From NCBI RefSeq assembly GCF_025452195.1, contig NZ_CP104972.1, forward strand, positions 310,001 through 374,000: DNA of 64,000 nucleotides. Direction: 5' to 3'. Made by a program: the position numbers and the translations under genes. The stretch's first letter is position 1; each line of letters begins with the position of its first letter. Shown in pieces: positions 35,138-43,482 of the stretch. The stretch is from Phyllobacterium zundukense. GTDB lineage: Bacteria; Pseudomonadota; Alphaproteobacteria; Rhizobiales; Rhizobiaceae. The notes under the pieces were generated by a model. That model saw only the letters and a list, made by a program, of their open reading frames with translations, did no database searches and was not told the DNA's origin.

Positions 35138-35490
35138 TCACTGATCCTTGGAGACAAATTTGTTAAAGCGGCTTATTTTTCCATCGGCAGACTTGTCCTG
35201 ATAGAGAAAAGCCCGCTTACGTTCGTCAAAAACCTGGAAAAAGTCTTCTTCTCAAGCCCTTCTTCCGGTTCACCGCAATCAATACGCAGGATACCGCCTT
35301 CTCCGCTTTCCGCGACTTTGGACATGGAGGTCGGAAGCGCGGCCTTGACCTTGCCACCCTCAACCAGCTGTTTCATTTCATCCGTGGTCTTTTGATGATC
35401 AGCGACCATCTGCTGCGCAAAGGTTTTCGTCGGGGCGTCGGCGCGCTCCACAGCGAGCTTGCTCGACTCGATCTCGAACATGTCACTCAT
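35138..35490 (-). pseudogene. Chimeric remnant: DUF4142 fragment joined to part of a second gene
   Basis: The first half (from 35490) is the middle of a DUF4142 protein (SDMFEIESSKLAVERADAPT, AQQMVADHQKTTDEMKQLVE). The signal peptide and the C-terminal helices are missing. In the same frame it runs into ILRIDCGEPEEGLE, and after a shift near 35240 continues in another frame as FFQVFDERKRAFLYQDKSAD up to a TGA at 35138. The second half resembles a short Rhizobiales protein. It looks like a deletion joined two genes and later a frameshift occurred. An intact DUF4142 gene is at 44910. Confidence 0.55.
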
Positions 35491-35502
35491 GGCAGTCCGA
35501 GT

Positions 35503-35527
35503 GGAACTATCGAGGGTCCAGCATGTT
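35503..35527 (+). promoter_or_regulatory. EcfG-type promoter for 111-residue gene
   Basis: GGAAC at 35503-35507, 17 bases, GTT at 35525-35527; 27 bases before the ATG at 35555. Confidence 0.7.
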
Positions 35528-35554
35528 CACCTTCAATACAAAGGGATGAACGCG

Positions 35555-35890
35555 ATGAACAAAAATTCACAACATCCGGTCCGGGAAACAGCCAACGAGG
35601 CGCGTCAGGGTCTTCTCGGCAAACCGATACTGATGGTGTTGATCGGTGGTCTATTTTTAGCCGCGATAGCCTGGGGCGTTGCCGAAATTTATGGTGAGAG
35701 CACCGATGATAGTGCCTCACAAACAAATCACGAAAATAACCCGGGTAGTCAAAATGCCCAGCCTAACGATGTTACAAGTCCTTCCCCAGACCTGCCGAAT
35801 GCGAATCCTCCACTAGATAAGGATCCCACGCCCCAAACAGGGACTGGCGGCGATAGCCAGACAAAAAATCCGGCAGGCACGGTGCAATAA
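35555..35890 (+). CDS. Membrane-anchored protein with Asn/Pro/Asp-rich tail
   Basis: A 111-residue protein: a short basic start, one membrane span (ILMVLIGGLFLAAIAWGVAE, about residues 24-43), then a 65-residue tail rich in asparagine, proline, aspartate and threonine (NENNPGS-like, DLPNANPPLDKDPTPQTGTG). The tail should lie in the periplasm and be unfolded. The start at 35555 has AAGGG 9 bases upstream; the ATG at 35546 is an alternative. It has its own stress promoter. No family is recognised. Confidence 0.6.
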   Translation: MNKNSQHPVRETANEARQGLLGKPILMVLIGGLFLAAIAWGVAEIYGESTDDSASQTNHENNPGSQNAQPNDVTSPSPDLPNANPPLDKDPTPQTGTGGDSQTKNPAGTVQ

Positions 35891-36118
35891 GGAAGGGAAA
35901 CTATAACGCGGAGCATCAACCAATGATAATGTCCGATACTTCCCTTTGCTCGGCATAATCTTTCGCTGAATACCTGAAACCGTGTTCTCCTGCTGCGGCG
36001 CAGTTAGGGCAATTTCACTCGTAAAATTATCGACATCCGCAAAAAAGCAAATGTTTCGCCGTGAAAGCAGGCGCGATGGTGGCGAAAATTTCGATTTCGC
36101 CGGCAGAGCTTCGTTCTC

Positions 36119-36367
36119 TTAGCTTAAGTGTGAGCCAGTCGTGTGATACTTCCAAGCAGACTGTGATCGTCGACAAAAGCGACGTTCCTGATCCCTGTGC
36201 CTATCCGCCCCGTCCAATTTTCTCAATAGATCTTCGAACATGCGATCCGATGCGATCGGAAGCTTGTATCGCGATCGTAGCGCTTCTCTAAACTCGCGCA
36301 TACTCACCTGTTCCTTAACATTATGGAGCCGCTTCATTTTGTTCAACTCATCATCATCGTCTGTCAT
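36119..36367 (-). CDS. Small hypothetical stress ORF
   Basis: An 82-codon frame starting at the ATG at 36367 (DDDDELNKMKRLHN, then MREFREALRSRYKLPIASDR). The first ~55 residues are charged and helical, while the last ~25 look less protein-like, so a frameshift near 36190 is possible. The stress-type promoter at 36397-36421 ends 30 bases before the start, which supports the gene although the ribosome binding site is weak. Family unknown. Confidence 0.5.
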   Translation of the reverse strand: MTDDDDELNKMKRLHNVKEQVSMREFREALRSRYKLPIASDRMFEDLLRKLDGADRHRDQERRFCRRSQSAWKYHTTGSHLS

Positions 36368-36396
36368 CAGAACGGACCCAAGAGAATTCCACCACC

Positions 36397-36421
36397 AACT
36401 TCGAGGCCGCCGAATCGTTCC
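36397..36421 (-). promoter_or_regulatory. EcfG-type promoter for 82-codon gene
   Basis: Minus-strand GGAAC (36421-36417), 17 bases, GTT (36399-36397). Confidence 0.65.
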
Positions 36422-36692
36422 CCATGCGCAACAAATCATCGCGGTACGGGCCATGGAATAGCCAAAGCGCCGGCGGCAAAATTCAGCGACGGGTCTTCAG
36501 CAAAAATGCATGCCGTCTGAAACCATTCTGGATTGGAAAACGTTCTGGCTCTGGCTTTAATAGTAGGGGTTCCGTGCAGTGTCCGATACCAACCGCCGAT
36601 CAGCGAAACTACACGGTGATTGTCCAGCTGCATCCTCACAAAGAGGATACCTGGACCGGAAGGAGCTCGCCGCAAGCGCGTTCGAGCGCACG

Positions 36693-37088
36693 CGCATGCC
36701 GATGCTGGTGGCGGATGCCCAGCAGCCGGATTTTCCCATTTATCAGGCGGTTTATAACGGTACCAAAGCCTTTCTCAACAGTTTTTCCTTCGCACTGTGT
36801 GAAGAACTTGAGGACACAGGTGTAACGGTAAGCTGCTTGATGCCGGGTGCGACGGAAACCCGCTTCTTCGAGCGCGCGCATATGCTCGACACGGCAATAG
36901 GTCAGTCCAAGAAGGATGATCCTGCAGATGTGGCACGGGCCGGATTCGATGCCATGATGGACAACGAGGGCGACGTCGTCAGTGGCTGGAAGAACAAACT
37001 CCAGTCGGCAATTGCGAACATCACGCCGTCGGGAATGCTTGCCGGGCAGCATGCCAAAACAGCAGCGCCAGGAACGGCGAAGGAATAG
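36693..37088 (+). pseudogene. C-terminal fragment of short-chain dehydrogenase/reductase
   Basis: The frame contains the active-site part of an SDR enzyme (YQAVYNGTKAFLNSFSFALC, with tyrosine and lysine of YxxxK) and its C-terminal half (TVSCLMPGATETRFFERAHM, EGDVVSGWKNKLQSA). The NAD(P)-binding glycine motif and the whole first half are missing, and the DNA before 36690 does not encode them. It is a truncated gene, not expected to be active. Confidence 0.75.
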
Positions 37089-37148
37089 CCGATGCCAGTC
37101 GCTACGACACCTATCTGCATAGCCGGCGCTTAGTTGACAGACCGAGCG

Positions 37149-38081
37149 ATGGGTTGGACTGCTGTGAAAGACCGTTCCCCCGAAGAGATCCAACAAAGAC
37201 GCGAGCGCCGGGCCGAGCGCCGGCAAAGGCAACGGCTGGCAAATCTACAACGCGCGGCAAAGATGCATAAGGTTCGTATTTCGGCGGGACAGGTGCCGAG
37301 ACTTGCGGCTCCGGCCAGCCATTCTGCGGACGGCATCCGCGTCGGATGCTCCGGCTGGTATTATTGGCATTGGAAAGACAGATTTTATCCAGTTGATGTC
37401 CCCTCCAATCAATGGTTCTCGATTTACCAGCAGAATTTCAAAACTGTGGAACTCAATGCACCTTTTTATGCCTGGCCCACGATTGCGACGGTCAAGACCT
37501 GGCTGCGCCAGGCGGACGCCAACTTCATCTACACGATCAAAGTATGCGAACTGATCACTCATATTAAGCGTTTTGACGATACCGAAACCTTGATACGTGA
37601 TTTCGGCTATATCGCAGACTTACTTGGGGAACGAATGGGCTGTTTTCTGTTTCAGCTACCTCCAAGTATTCGATACGACCCAACGCTTCTTAAAACTATC
37701 TTGCAGCAACTGGATCCACGTCACCGCAACGTCGTTGAATTTCGTCACAAAAGTTGGTGGAACAAGGATGTCTATAGGGCTTTTCGCGCTTCCGGAGCGA
37801 TCTTCTGTTCCTGCAGCGGACCGCGACTTCCTGATGAACTGGTCAAAACCGCCGACGACATCTACGTCCGGTTCCACGGAACCAAGAATTGGTACCGTCA
37901 TGACTACAGCGACAACGAACTCATGATTTGGGCCAGGCGAATTCGGCAGTGCCGCGCCAAAAAGGTTTGGGTATATTTCAACAATGATCGTGACGGACAT
38001 TCGATCAAAAACGCGAAAGCGCTGATAGAACTCCTGAACGATAAGAAGGCTGGTAGTGGGCCCGCGCAGAGATTGCCATGA
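37149..38081 (+). CDS. DUF72 family protein
   Basis: A 310-residue protein of the DUF72 (YecE) family, a TIM-barrel-like fold of unknown activity. Recognisable parts are GIRVGCSGWYYWHWKDRFYP (about residue 60), YQQNFKTVELNAPFYAWPT, FQLPPSIRYDPTLLKTIL, VVEFRHKSWW and DDIYVRFHGTKNWYRHDYSD. The first ~55 residues form a basic extension not needed for the domain. The ATG at 37149 is preferred to the TTG at 37134. The gene is intact although both neighbours are broken. Confidence 0.85.
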   Translation: MGWTAVKDRSPEEIQQRRERRAERRQRQRLANLQRAAKMHKVRISAGQVPRLAAPASHSADGIRVGCSGWYYWHWKDRFYPVDVPSNQWFSIYQQNFKTVELNAPFYAWPTIATVKTWLRQADANFIYTIKVCELITHIKRFDDTETLIRDFGYIADLLGERMGCFLFQLPPSIRYDPTLLKTILQQLDPRHRNVVEFRHKSWWNKDVYRAFRASGAIFCSCSGPRLPDELVKTADDIYVRFHGTKNWYRHDYSDNELMIWARRIRQCRAKKVWVYFNNDRDGHSIKNAKALIELLNDKKAGSGPAQRLP

Positions 38082-38089
38082 AAAATGGC

Positions 38090-38222
38090 GGAAACGGTTG
38101 ATTGCAGCGATGATTACAGGTGGCGTTGCTGGTGGTTAACCGAGATGTTCATGAACGTAATACTGGCATGCTTTTGAACATTATTTTTGGGGGGCCGTTG
38201 CGGTGTGTCGCTCGCTTTTTCA
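38090..38222 (+). pseudogene. Degenerate GlsB/YeaQ-like remnant
   Basis: The DNA follows the intact gene at 18746-19009 in order: GGTTG-ATTGC, GGTGGC...GCTGG, GAGATGTTCATGAA, ATT(A/T)TTTTTGG. In translation the pieces TEMFM and LLNIIFGG are recognisable in different frames. Several indels and a TAA make it non-functional. It follows the DUF72 gene by a few bases. Confidence 0.6.
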
Positions 38223-38417
38223 TCTGAAAAAATTAAAACAATCGCGCCGCACAAAAGTTCAAAGGCTTCTATCGCATTGCAGCATTGTCGATTGATCCGC
38301 CGTCCAATATCCCAGTCGAGAATGGGCGTTTAATATAATAAACCCGAACGCGGACACGACTACAGTATCAAACATCCCTAACAGCCGCATGCCACGCCGG
38401 AATGCCCTGCTAGAAAT

Positions 38418-38866
38418 TCAGCGCCAGGATAGTTGATCCTTCGGCAGTCGGCCGCTCGGATCGAACACGGTGACCCTGTGCGGCAGATCAGCTCCCCACT
38501 GCCAAAGCACCAAATTCATATCATCCCTTTCAGCACCGGGCGCGAAACCCGGCACGAGTATGCCGGCCATCCCGTGAGCGCTGAGCCGATCATATACGGA
38601 CCACGATGCGGGACGGTCGCCGTTGGCAAGGGCTATCGCCCATCCAATCTATCTCATCAAAGTCGACCGAATGCTCTGCCCTTCCCTGCTCCGTCGTCAG
38701 GTCCGCCACATTCTCGCAGTCTACTTCGTAAAAGCACAGCACGCACGGATCTATCCGGTGTGCAAAGCCCTGATTGGCCTCCTTGACTGCCGTCATGATA
38801 CTGAGGCCCAGATAGAGCGCAGGCACGCCTTTAGGATTGAAACGCGCTCCCCTTATCGCAGCGCCA
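38418..38866 (-). pseudogene. RES-domain toxin remnant, truncated and frameshifted
   Basis: Pieces of a RES-family NAD-degrading toxin are seen: RGARFNPKGVPALYLGLS and ANQGFAHRIDPCVLCFYEVD in one frame; after a shift near 38650, ALANGDRPASWSVYDRL and HGMAGILVPGFAPGAERDDM to QLSWR at 38418. The first ~20 residues are missing because a deletion fused the toxin to its antitoxin. Intact RES toxins break down NAD and are neutralised by the Xre/MbcA/ParS antitoxin. This copy should be inactive. Confidence 0.65.
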
Positions 38867-39124
38867 TCACGCCATGGCCTGCTCCTTGCCGCCGGCCCAT
38901 TCGCTCACTCGACTAATGATTTCCAGCATTTCACGCAGGCGCCCCTGCGTCTTCGGGGCACCGCTGCGCCCGGCCCGATACAGGGTCTCCGCCGTCTCGG
39001 CAAGTTGGGTCTTGGACATGCCGAATCCGTCCGCCAGTCGGCTGATCGTAATTCTTCCAGTCCGATCCATATATGACAGAACCAAGGACTCGTTCTGCAT
39101 TGGAATTTTCACGGCCCCGGCCAT
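38867..39124 (-). pseudogene. Truncated Xre/MbcA/ParS-type antitoxin
   Basis: The ATG at 39124 has AAGGGG upstream. The first ~85 residues match the antitoxin family (MQNESLVLSYMDRTGRITIS, RLADGFGMSKTQLAETAETL, RLREMLEIISRVSEWAGGKE). The protein then stops after QAMA, where the family normally continues with the ~35-residue toxin-binding part. The next bases already belong to the toxin. It may still bind DNA but should not neutralise a toxin. Confidence 0.7.
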
Positions 39125-39321
39125 ATTGTCCCCTTGCCATATCTGTTCACACATTTTCTGTGCATAATATATGGCGTTGTCGAGCGGACTGCTATCCTTA
39201 ACCTATCCTGTGTGGAATTCTCCCTCCGGACGTTGAGAAACGATCATTAATCGGTATCTTCTGCATTTGGAAATCGGACAGACAGGGGTCGAGTTCACTC
39301 ACTTGTCGTAATGGACTGCAT

Positions 39322-39537
39322 CTAATCGCGATCCTTTAGGCCGCTGGTTTTCCAGACCATTCCATAGTTGCGCCACGCGTCCTTAATCCGCTCTTCGATT
39401 TCCACGACAGAGCGGTGCGGGAACTTCTGGTGGAGGTCCCTTGCTTCTCTCTTTATATAATCCAAGCTACGTTGGAGGGTTGGGCCTCCGTATATGACCA
39501 GATGCTGATCAAGCGAGAGCAGTGGATGAAAATCCAC
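39322..39537 (-). CDS. Small hypothetical protein
   Basis: A 71-residue helical protein beginning with GTG (DFHPLLSLDQHLVIYGGPTL, then FPHRSVVEIEERIKDAWRNY). The composition is protein-like, but the ribosome binding site is not evident. It lies between the antitoxin remnant and the duplicated small gene. Not recognised. Confidence 0.45.
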   Translation of the reverse strand: MDFHPLLSLDQHLVIYGGPTLQRSLDYIKREARDLHQKFPHRSVVEIEERIKDAWRNYGMVWKTSGLKDRD

Positions 39538-39595
39538 TAGTCGGACCCGCAGGTCGGTTCGATACCGCTAGTCGATCAGCAGTGAGGAAATTCCC

Positions 39596-39742
39596 CTAGT
39601 TCCGCGTAAGTTGCGCCAGACCGAGCCATGGGCCACGGTCCTCTTTAGATGACGCCACCAGCCCCTTGGAGCGCTTGCCCGTAGGTCTTTGTGGTTCAGC
39701 CGCCTTGTTCTCCTCATCTTGCTTCCCTTCGTCGTCGCTCAT
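39596..39742 (-). CDS. Small conserved protein, copy of 29260
   Basis: A 48-residue product beginning MSDDEGKQDEENKAAEPQRP and ending DRGPWLGLAQLTRN. It is close to the first 45 residues of the gene at 29260-29454, with an insertion KRSK after TG. The upstream DNA (TTTGCTAAAATCTC, GGAGGG, AATTCC-like spacer) is shared. It is on the opposite strand, so the pair is an inverted duplication about 10 kb apart. Function unknown. Confidence 0.65.
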   Translation of the reverse strand: MSDDEGKQDEENKAAEPQRPTGKRSKGLVASSKEDRGPWLGLAQLTRN

Positions 39743-40081
39743 GGAACTACCCTCCGCTGGCAGGGAGATTTTAGCAAACTATCGAACGCGGAGAAATCCG
39801 GACAAGGCCTGAGATCGGCCTAGGAAAAAATCGTTCATTCTATCCGGGGCTACTGCTGTTGCTGCGGGTGTCTATAGACACACCTTCGCACCTGCACCAC
39901 CGCACTGCGGTTTGCCAAGTTACTGCGGTTCCGCACTGCGGCCCGCACTTGCACTACAAAGAAGCACTTCTGCAGGGGAATGCCGACGACCGGAACTCCT
40001 AAGCGCCGGCCGCCTTAGGGCGAGTTCGCTCGACTCTAAAGGACTTGACGCCAGCCATGACGAAACCGGTGCCTGATAAAA
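39743..40081. other. Intergenic region with short repeats
   Basis: About 340 bases. It holds the leader of the small gene, a perfect 14-bp palindrome GTGTCTATAGACAC at 39868-39881 and three near-repeats of GCACTGCGG within 39899-39945. No gene. Confidence 0.4.
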
Positions 40082-40111
40082 ATATGGCGGCTGATTTCTC
40101 AGCCGCCATAT
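40082..40111 (-). terminator. Rho-independent terminator of katE
   Basis: A 13-bp perfect stem (ATATGGCGGCTGA and its complement) with a TTTC loop. On the minus strand it is followed by ATTTTTAT. It lies 72 bases after the catalase stop. Confidence 0.75.
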
Positions 40112-40182
40112 CGCTGCAGTCGTGGGACCATTCGACTTCATGTTGATCAAGAAGAAGGGCCCGATAGACGGGGTCCTTTTCC

Positions 40183-42294
40183 TCATTTCATTTTGACGTT
40201 CGGTTCACGCGACCAAATTCGCAAATTTCCGAGAAGCTCGATAAACGAGGCAGCATCCTTTGGCGCGGCAAGCAGGATGACGCCCTCATCGAGACCTTTG
40301 GAAATGCCGGCCTTTTCCAATAACGGCAGGGCAGCGGCGGTGTATCCAATGAACTTGCAGTGCGCAAAAGCGTCCGCCACAAAATCCCGCGCCGTCGACT
40401 CTTTCAGCAGGTCTATCATGCCGCTTTCCGAGGGTAGAACGGCAACTGCATCATAAAGCACAGAAGGACCACCATCGATCATCTGGTGACCTTCGATGAA
40501 CGAGCCGTCTGAAGCTTGAGCACCGCCGACTGTCGGGGTGATAATCTCGAAAATCGCTTTTTCTGCGAGCAAGGCCTTTTGAAGTGCCATGACCAGTTTG
40601 GCATCAAACCCATCCGTCAACAAAATGCCGAGCTTCCTGCCCTCAAAGCGCTGCGGACCTTTCTTGATTATGCTGAGTGCGGGTGATGGAGGAAGGTCCT
40701 GCCTTGTAGGAACAGCGGCGTCAGCCGGCGACGGCAAGACTTTCAGGCCCAGACCTCGCGCAACTTTCGCCGCCAAGGTATCGTCAATGTTCAAAAGGTG
40801 CGAAACGACGCGTTCGCGAATAACCGGCGTTTTGACTTTACTGAGCTCGAACGTCAGTGCTGCGGCGATATGCTTTTGTTCCGGCAACGTCTGGGAGATG
40901 TAAAACTGGCGGGCCTGACTGTAATGATCTGCAAAGGATTCAGCCCGCAGCCGAACTTTTTGACCAGATTCTGCATCGGCAAATGCCCGGAAGCCCTTAT
41001 CCGGCGATTCCCTCGGTCCTTCTCCCCAAGAGTTCGGCTGGTAGTTCACCCGGCCGATAGGGTTGCGCATGGCCATATGTCCATCTTGCTGGAAATTGGC
41101 GAACGGGCATTTGGGGGCGTTGATGGGTATATGGGTGAAATTCGGCCCTCCGAGGCGTTTCAGCTGCGTGTCGAGATACGAGAAATTGCGGCCCTGAAGT
41201 AGTGGATCGTTAGAAAAGTCGATGCCCGGTGGCACGTTCTGTGTCATAAACGCGACCTGTTCCGTCTCGGCGAAGAAATTATCGGGCATGCGGTCCAGGA
41301 CAAGCCGTCCGACTGCGATCGGCGGCAAGGTTTCTTCGGGGATGATCTTTGTTGCGTCCAGGATGTCGAAATCGAAATTGTCGGCAAATTCTTGATCGAA
41401 CAATTGGACTTGCAACTCCCATTCGGGAAATGCGCCGGATTTGATCGATTCCCACAGGTCGCGGCGATGGAAATCCGGGTCAGCGCCATTGATCTTGACC
41501 GCTTCGTTCCATGCGACTGATTGGAGTCCGAGTTTGGGCTTCCAGTGGAATTTTACAAAAGTGGATTGATCCTGATCATTGACGAAGCGAAACGTGTGAA
41601 CGCCGAAACCTTCCATGAAGCGAAATGAGCGCGGGATAGCCCGGTCCGACATGATCCACATGATCATGTGCATGCTTTCCGGGGTCAGGCTGATGAAGTC
41701 CCAAAAGTTGTCATGCGCCGATTGGGCCTGCGGAAAAGCCCGGTCAGGCTCCTGTTTGACAGCATGGATTATGTCTGGAAACTTTATGGCGTCCTGAATG
41801 AAAAACACCGGGATATTATTGCCGACGAGGTCCCAGTTACCCTCCTGAGTGTAGAACTTGACGGCAAATCCTCTGACGTCGCGTGCCAGATCGAACGATC
41901 CTTTGTTTCCGGCAACTGTTGAAAAACGCACAAATGCCGGGGTTCGCTGACCAGCTTTTTGAAACAGATCTGCCCTCGTATATTTGGCGAGGGATTCGTA
42001 CGTCTCAAAAAAGCCGTGGGCCCCGTATCCGCGGGCATGCACAACCCGTTCCGGAATTCTTTCGTGGTCGAAGTGGAATATCTTCTCGCGGAAATGGAAA
42101 TCTTCAAGAACCGTGGGCCCCCTTTCGCCGATCTTCAAGGAGTTTTGATCATCGGCAACGGGCCCGCCTTGGGCGGTGGTCAACGTCGGGGTGGTGCCTT
42201 CAGCGACCTGATGCAGTTCGCCACCATTGCCGCGACGCAATTTCTGATCGTGCATTGTTGCTTCATCAGCAAGTTTTCTTGGTGTTCCAGACAT
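40183..42294 (-). CDS. katE: Large-subunit catalase HPII with C-terminal PfpI/DJ-1-like domain
   Basis: A 703-residue monofunctional haem catalase that converts hydrogen peroxide to water and oxygen. The catalytic histidine lies in [17 protein letters not shown], the distal asparagine region in [20 protein letters not shown], and the haem-ligand tyrosine in [18 protein letters not shown]. After ~residue 545 follows the flavodoxin/DJ-1-like domain of large catalases ([20 protein letters not shown]). Length normal for HPII. GAGGA lies 8 bases before the ATG. It is 48 bases downstream of a DUF892 gene and shares its stress promoter at 42868-42892; a terminator follows. Confidence 0.95.
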   Translation of the reverse strand: MSGTPRKLADEATMHDQKLRRGNGGELHQVAEGTTPTLTTAQGGPVADDQNSLKIGERGPTVLEDFHFREKIFHFDHERIPERVVHARGYGAHGFFETYESLAKYTRADLFQKAGQRTPAFVRFSTVAGNKGSFDLARDVRGFAVKFYTQEGNWDLVGNNIPVFFIQDAIKFPDIIHAVKQEPDRAFPQAQSAHDNFWDFISLTPESMHMIMWIMSDRAIPRSFRFMEGFGVHTFRFVNDQDQSTFVKFHWKPKLGLQSVAWNEAVKINGADPDFHRRDLWESIKSGAFPEWELQVQLFDQEFADNFDFDILDATKIIPEETLPPIAVGRLVLDRMPDNFFAETEQVAFMTQNVPPGIDFSNDPLLQGRNFSYLDTQLKRLGGPNFTHIPINAPKCPFANFQQDGHMAMRNPIGRVNYQPNSWGEGPRESPDKGFRAFADAESGQKVRLRAESFADHYSQARQFYISQTLPEQKHIAAALTFELSKVKTPVIRERVVSHLLNIDDTLAAKVARGLGLKVLPSPADAAVPTRQDLPPSPALSIIKKGPQRFEGRKLGILLTDGFDAKLVMALQKALLAEKAIFEIITPTVGGAQASDGSFIEGHQMIDGGPSVLYDAVAVLPSESGMIDLLKESTARDFVADAFAHCKFIGYTAAALPLLEKAGISKGLDEGVILLAAPKDAASFIELLGNLRIWSREPNVKMK

Positions 42295-42342
42295 GGGTCT
42301 AGTCCTCTTAGGAAGAGTGCATATACGGGTGATCCAAGTGGG

Positions 42343-42837
42343 TTATCTCTTCTTGTTCTTACCCCCTCCAGCAGCATCGGAGATGCCGTCGAGGTCAGCA
42401 TCTGTCTGCATTTCTTCCTGCAAGGTGGCATCGAGCAAATCGACGGCGTCAGTTAGCTCCAGGGTCGTTGCCAGCTTCTTGAGTGCTCTGTATTTGACGA
42501 TCTCGTAATGCTCAACGGCCTGGGCAGCGGCAATCAGACCAAGGTCAAGTGCCGGACTATCCGCATATTCCGCAGTGATCTGTTCGCCCTCCTCGATGAT
42601 GGCATCGATGGCGGGGCACGTCTTGCCCCTTGCCGGTTTCCCCAAGGCATCGAACACTTGTTCCAAACGTTGAATATGTATCTTGGTCTGTTCGAGATGT
42701 TTTTCGAAAGCGCCCTTTAGACTTGCCGCCTTCGCAACCGCCGTCATTTTTGGCAAAGCGGCAACGATCTTGTTCTCACCGTAGTAAATGTCTTTCAGAT
42801 TATCATAGAAGAAGTCTTCGACAGTTCTGATCTGCAT
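42343..42837 (-). CDS. DUF892 (YciE/YciF) ferritin-like protein, copy 3
   Basis: A 164-residue protein starting at the ATG at 42837, which has AAGGAG at a spacing of 7. Typical parts: VEDFFYDNLKDIYYGENKIV, KHLEQTKIHIQRLEQVFDAL and AVEHYEIVKYRALKKLATTL. It carries a lysine-rich tail. As the first gene of a two-gene unit with katE, it links iron binding or redox protection with peroxide removal, which is a reasonable functional pair. The promoter at 42868-42892 is of the stress type. Confidence 0.9.
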   Translation of the reverse strand: MQIRTVEDFFYDNLKDIYYGENKIVAALPKMTAVAKAASLKGAFEKHLEQTKIHIQRLEQVFDALGKPARGKTCPAIDAIIEEGEQITAEYADSPALDLGLIAAAQAVEHYEIVKYRALKKLATTLELTDAVDLLDATLQEEMQTDADLDGISDAAGGGKNKKR

Positions 42838-42867
42838 GAGGATGCTCCTTGTCAAAAGTGCAACCCT

Positions 42868-42892
42868 AACTTGCCGCCGCCGAAGATGTTCC
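42868..42892 (-). promoter_or_regulatory. EcfG-type promoter for DUF892-katE
   Basis: Minus-strand GGAAC (42892-42888), 17 bases, GTT (42870-42868); 31 bases before the ATG at 42837. Confidence 0.75.
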
Positions 42893-43012
42893 CGGTCTCG
42901 TCCTGATTCAACGTGATTTTCAAGTGATGAGCTCTAGGGGCCCTTAAATGCAGGTAAAAATGAACCTGGCACGGGACCGAGCTGCATCGTTCAGCTCGCG
43001 GACGGATGTCAT

Positions 43013-43267
43013 CTAGTTCAGCAGTATCATTGCCTCCTGAGCAGCGGCACAAAATGCGGCGCGCGAATGTTCGATCATTGAAGGCAGTTCAAGTGACGCA
43101 TAACAAATTGCCATGGCATCCTGCAATTCCGGCCCACCGTTGTCGGGCCAGTGGTTGAGCATCCAGAACAAGGCTTCCAGAGGGCCCTCGATGCTGCGGC
43201 CAACGCCATCCGATGTGCTGACAGCTACTGGGATTTGCCAAGACAAATTATCCACTTTGTTGACCAA
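43013..43267 (-). CDS. DUF982 family protein, start uncertain
   Basis: The domain is clear: LSWQIPVAVSTSDGVGRSIE, GPLEALFWMLNHWPDNGGPE, MAICYASLELPSMIEHSRAA and FCAAAQEA fit the Rhizobiales DUF982 family. No ATG lies between the promoter at 43317-43341 and the domain in this frame. A strong AGGAGGAAAGG-ATG is present at 43285 but in another frame that ends after 13 codons. Possible starts are TTG at 43267 or GTG at 43255, or a base is missing. A second DUF982 gene is at 62833. Confidence 0.65.
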   Translation of the reverse strand: MVNKVDNLSWQIPVAVSTSDGVGRSIEGPLEALFWMLNHWPDNGGPELQDAMAICYASLELPSMIEHSRAAFCAAAQEAMILLN

Positions 43268-43316
43268 TATCGTCGCTGCCCTGTGCCATCCTTTCCTCCT
43301 TGTGGGTCGCCACTCC

Positions 43317-43341
43317 AACCACCCGCGCCTCACTTTGTTCC
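43317..43341 (-). promoter_or_regulatory. EcfG-type promoter for DUF982 gene
   Basis: Minus-strand GGAAC (43341-43337), 17 bases, GTT (43319-43317). It is divergent from the promoter at 43423-43447. Confidence 0.65.
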
Positions 43342-43422
43342 GTGGAAGATACAACGGCGGCAGAAAGCAATCTTAGCTGCAGAAGAGGTTTTCCCACCTC
43401 CAGCGGCAAGTGCCGCAACTGG

Positions 43423-43447
43423 GGAACCAATCCTGTCCTTGCAAGTT
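43423..43447 (+). promoter_or_regulatory. EcfG-type promoter for peroxidase-like gene
   Basis: GGAAC at 43423-43427, 17 bases, GTT at 43445-43447; 35 bases before the ATG at 43483. A dyad GCGGCA-AG-TGCCGC lies at 43403-43416 just upstream. Confidence 0.7.
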
Positions 43448-43482
43448 TGGTGCGTTGTTCACGAGCGTTCCGGAGATTGGCC

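Noticed and set aside
39895..39945. Three near-copies of GCACTGCGG, as in a repeat array
   Set aside because: Irregular spacing, no spacers of equal length, too few units for CRISPR or iterons.
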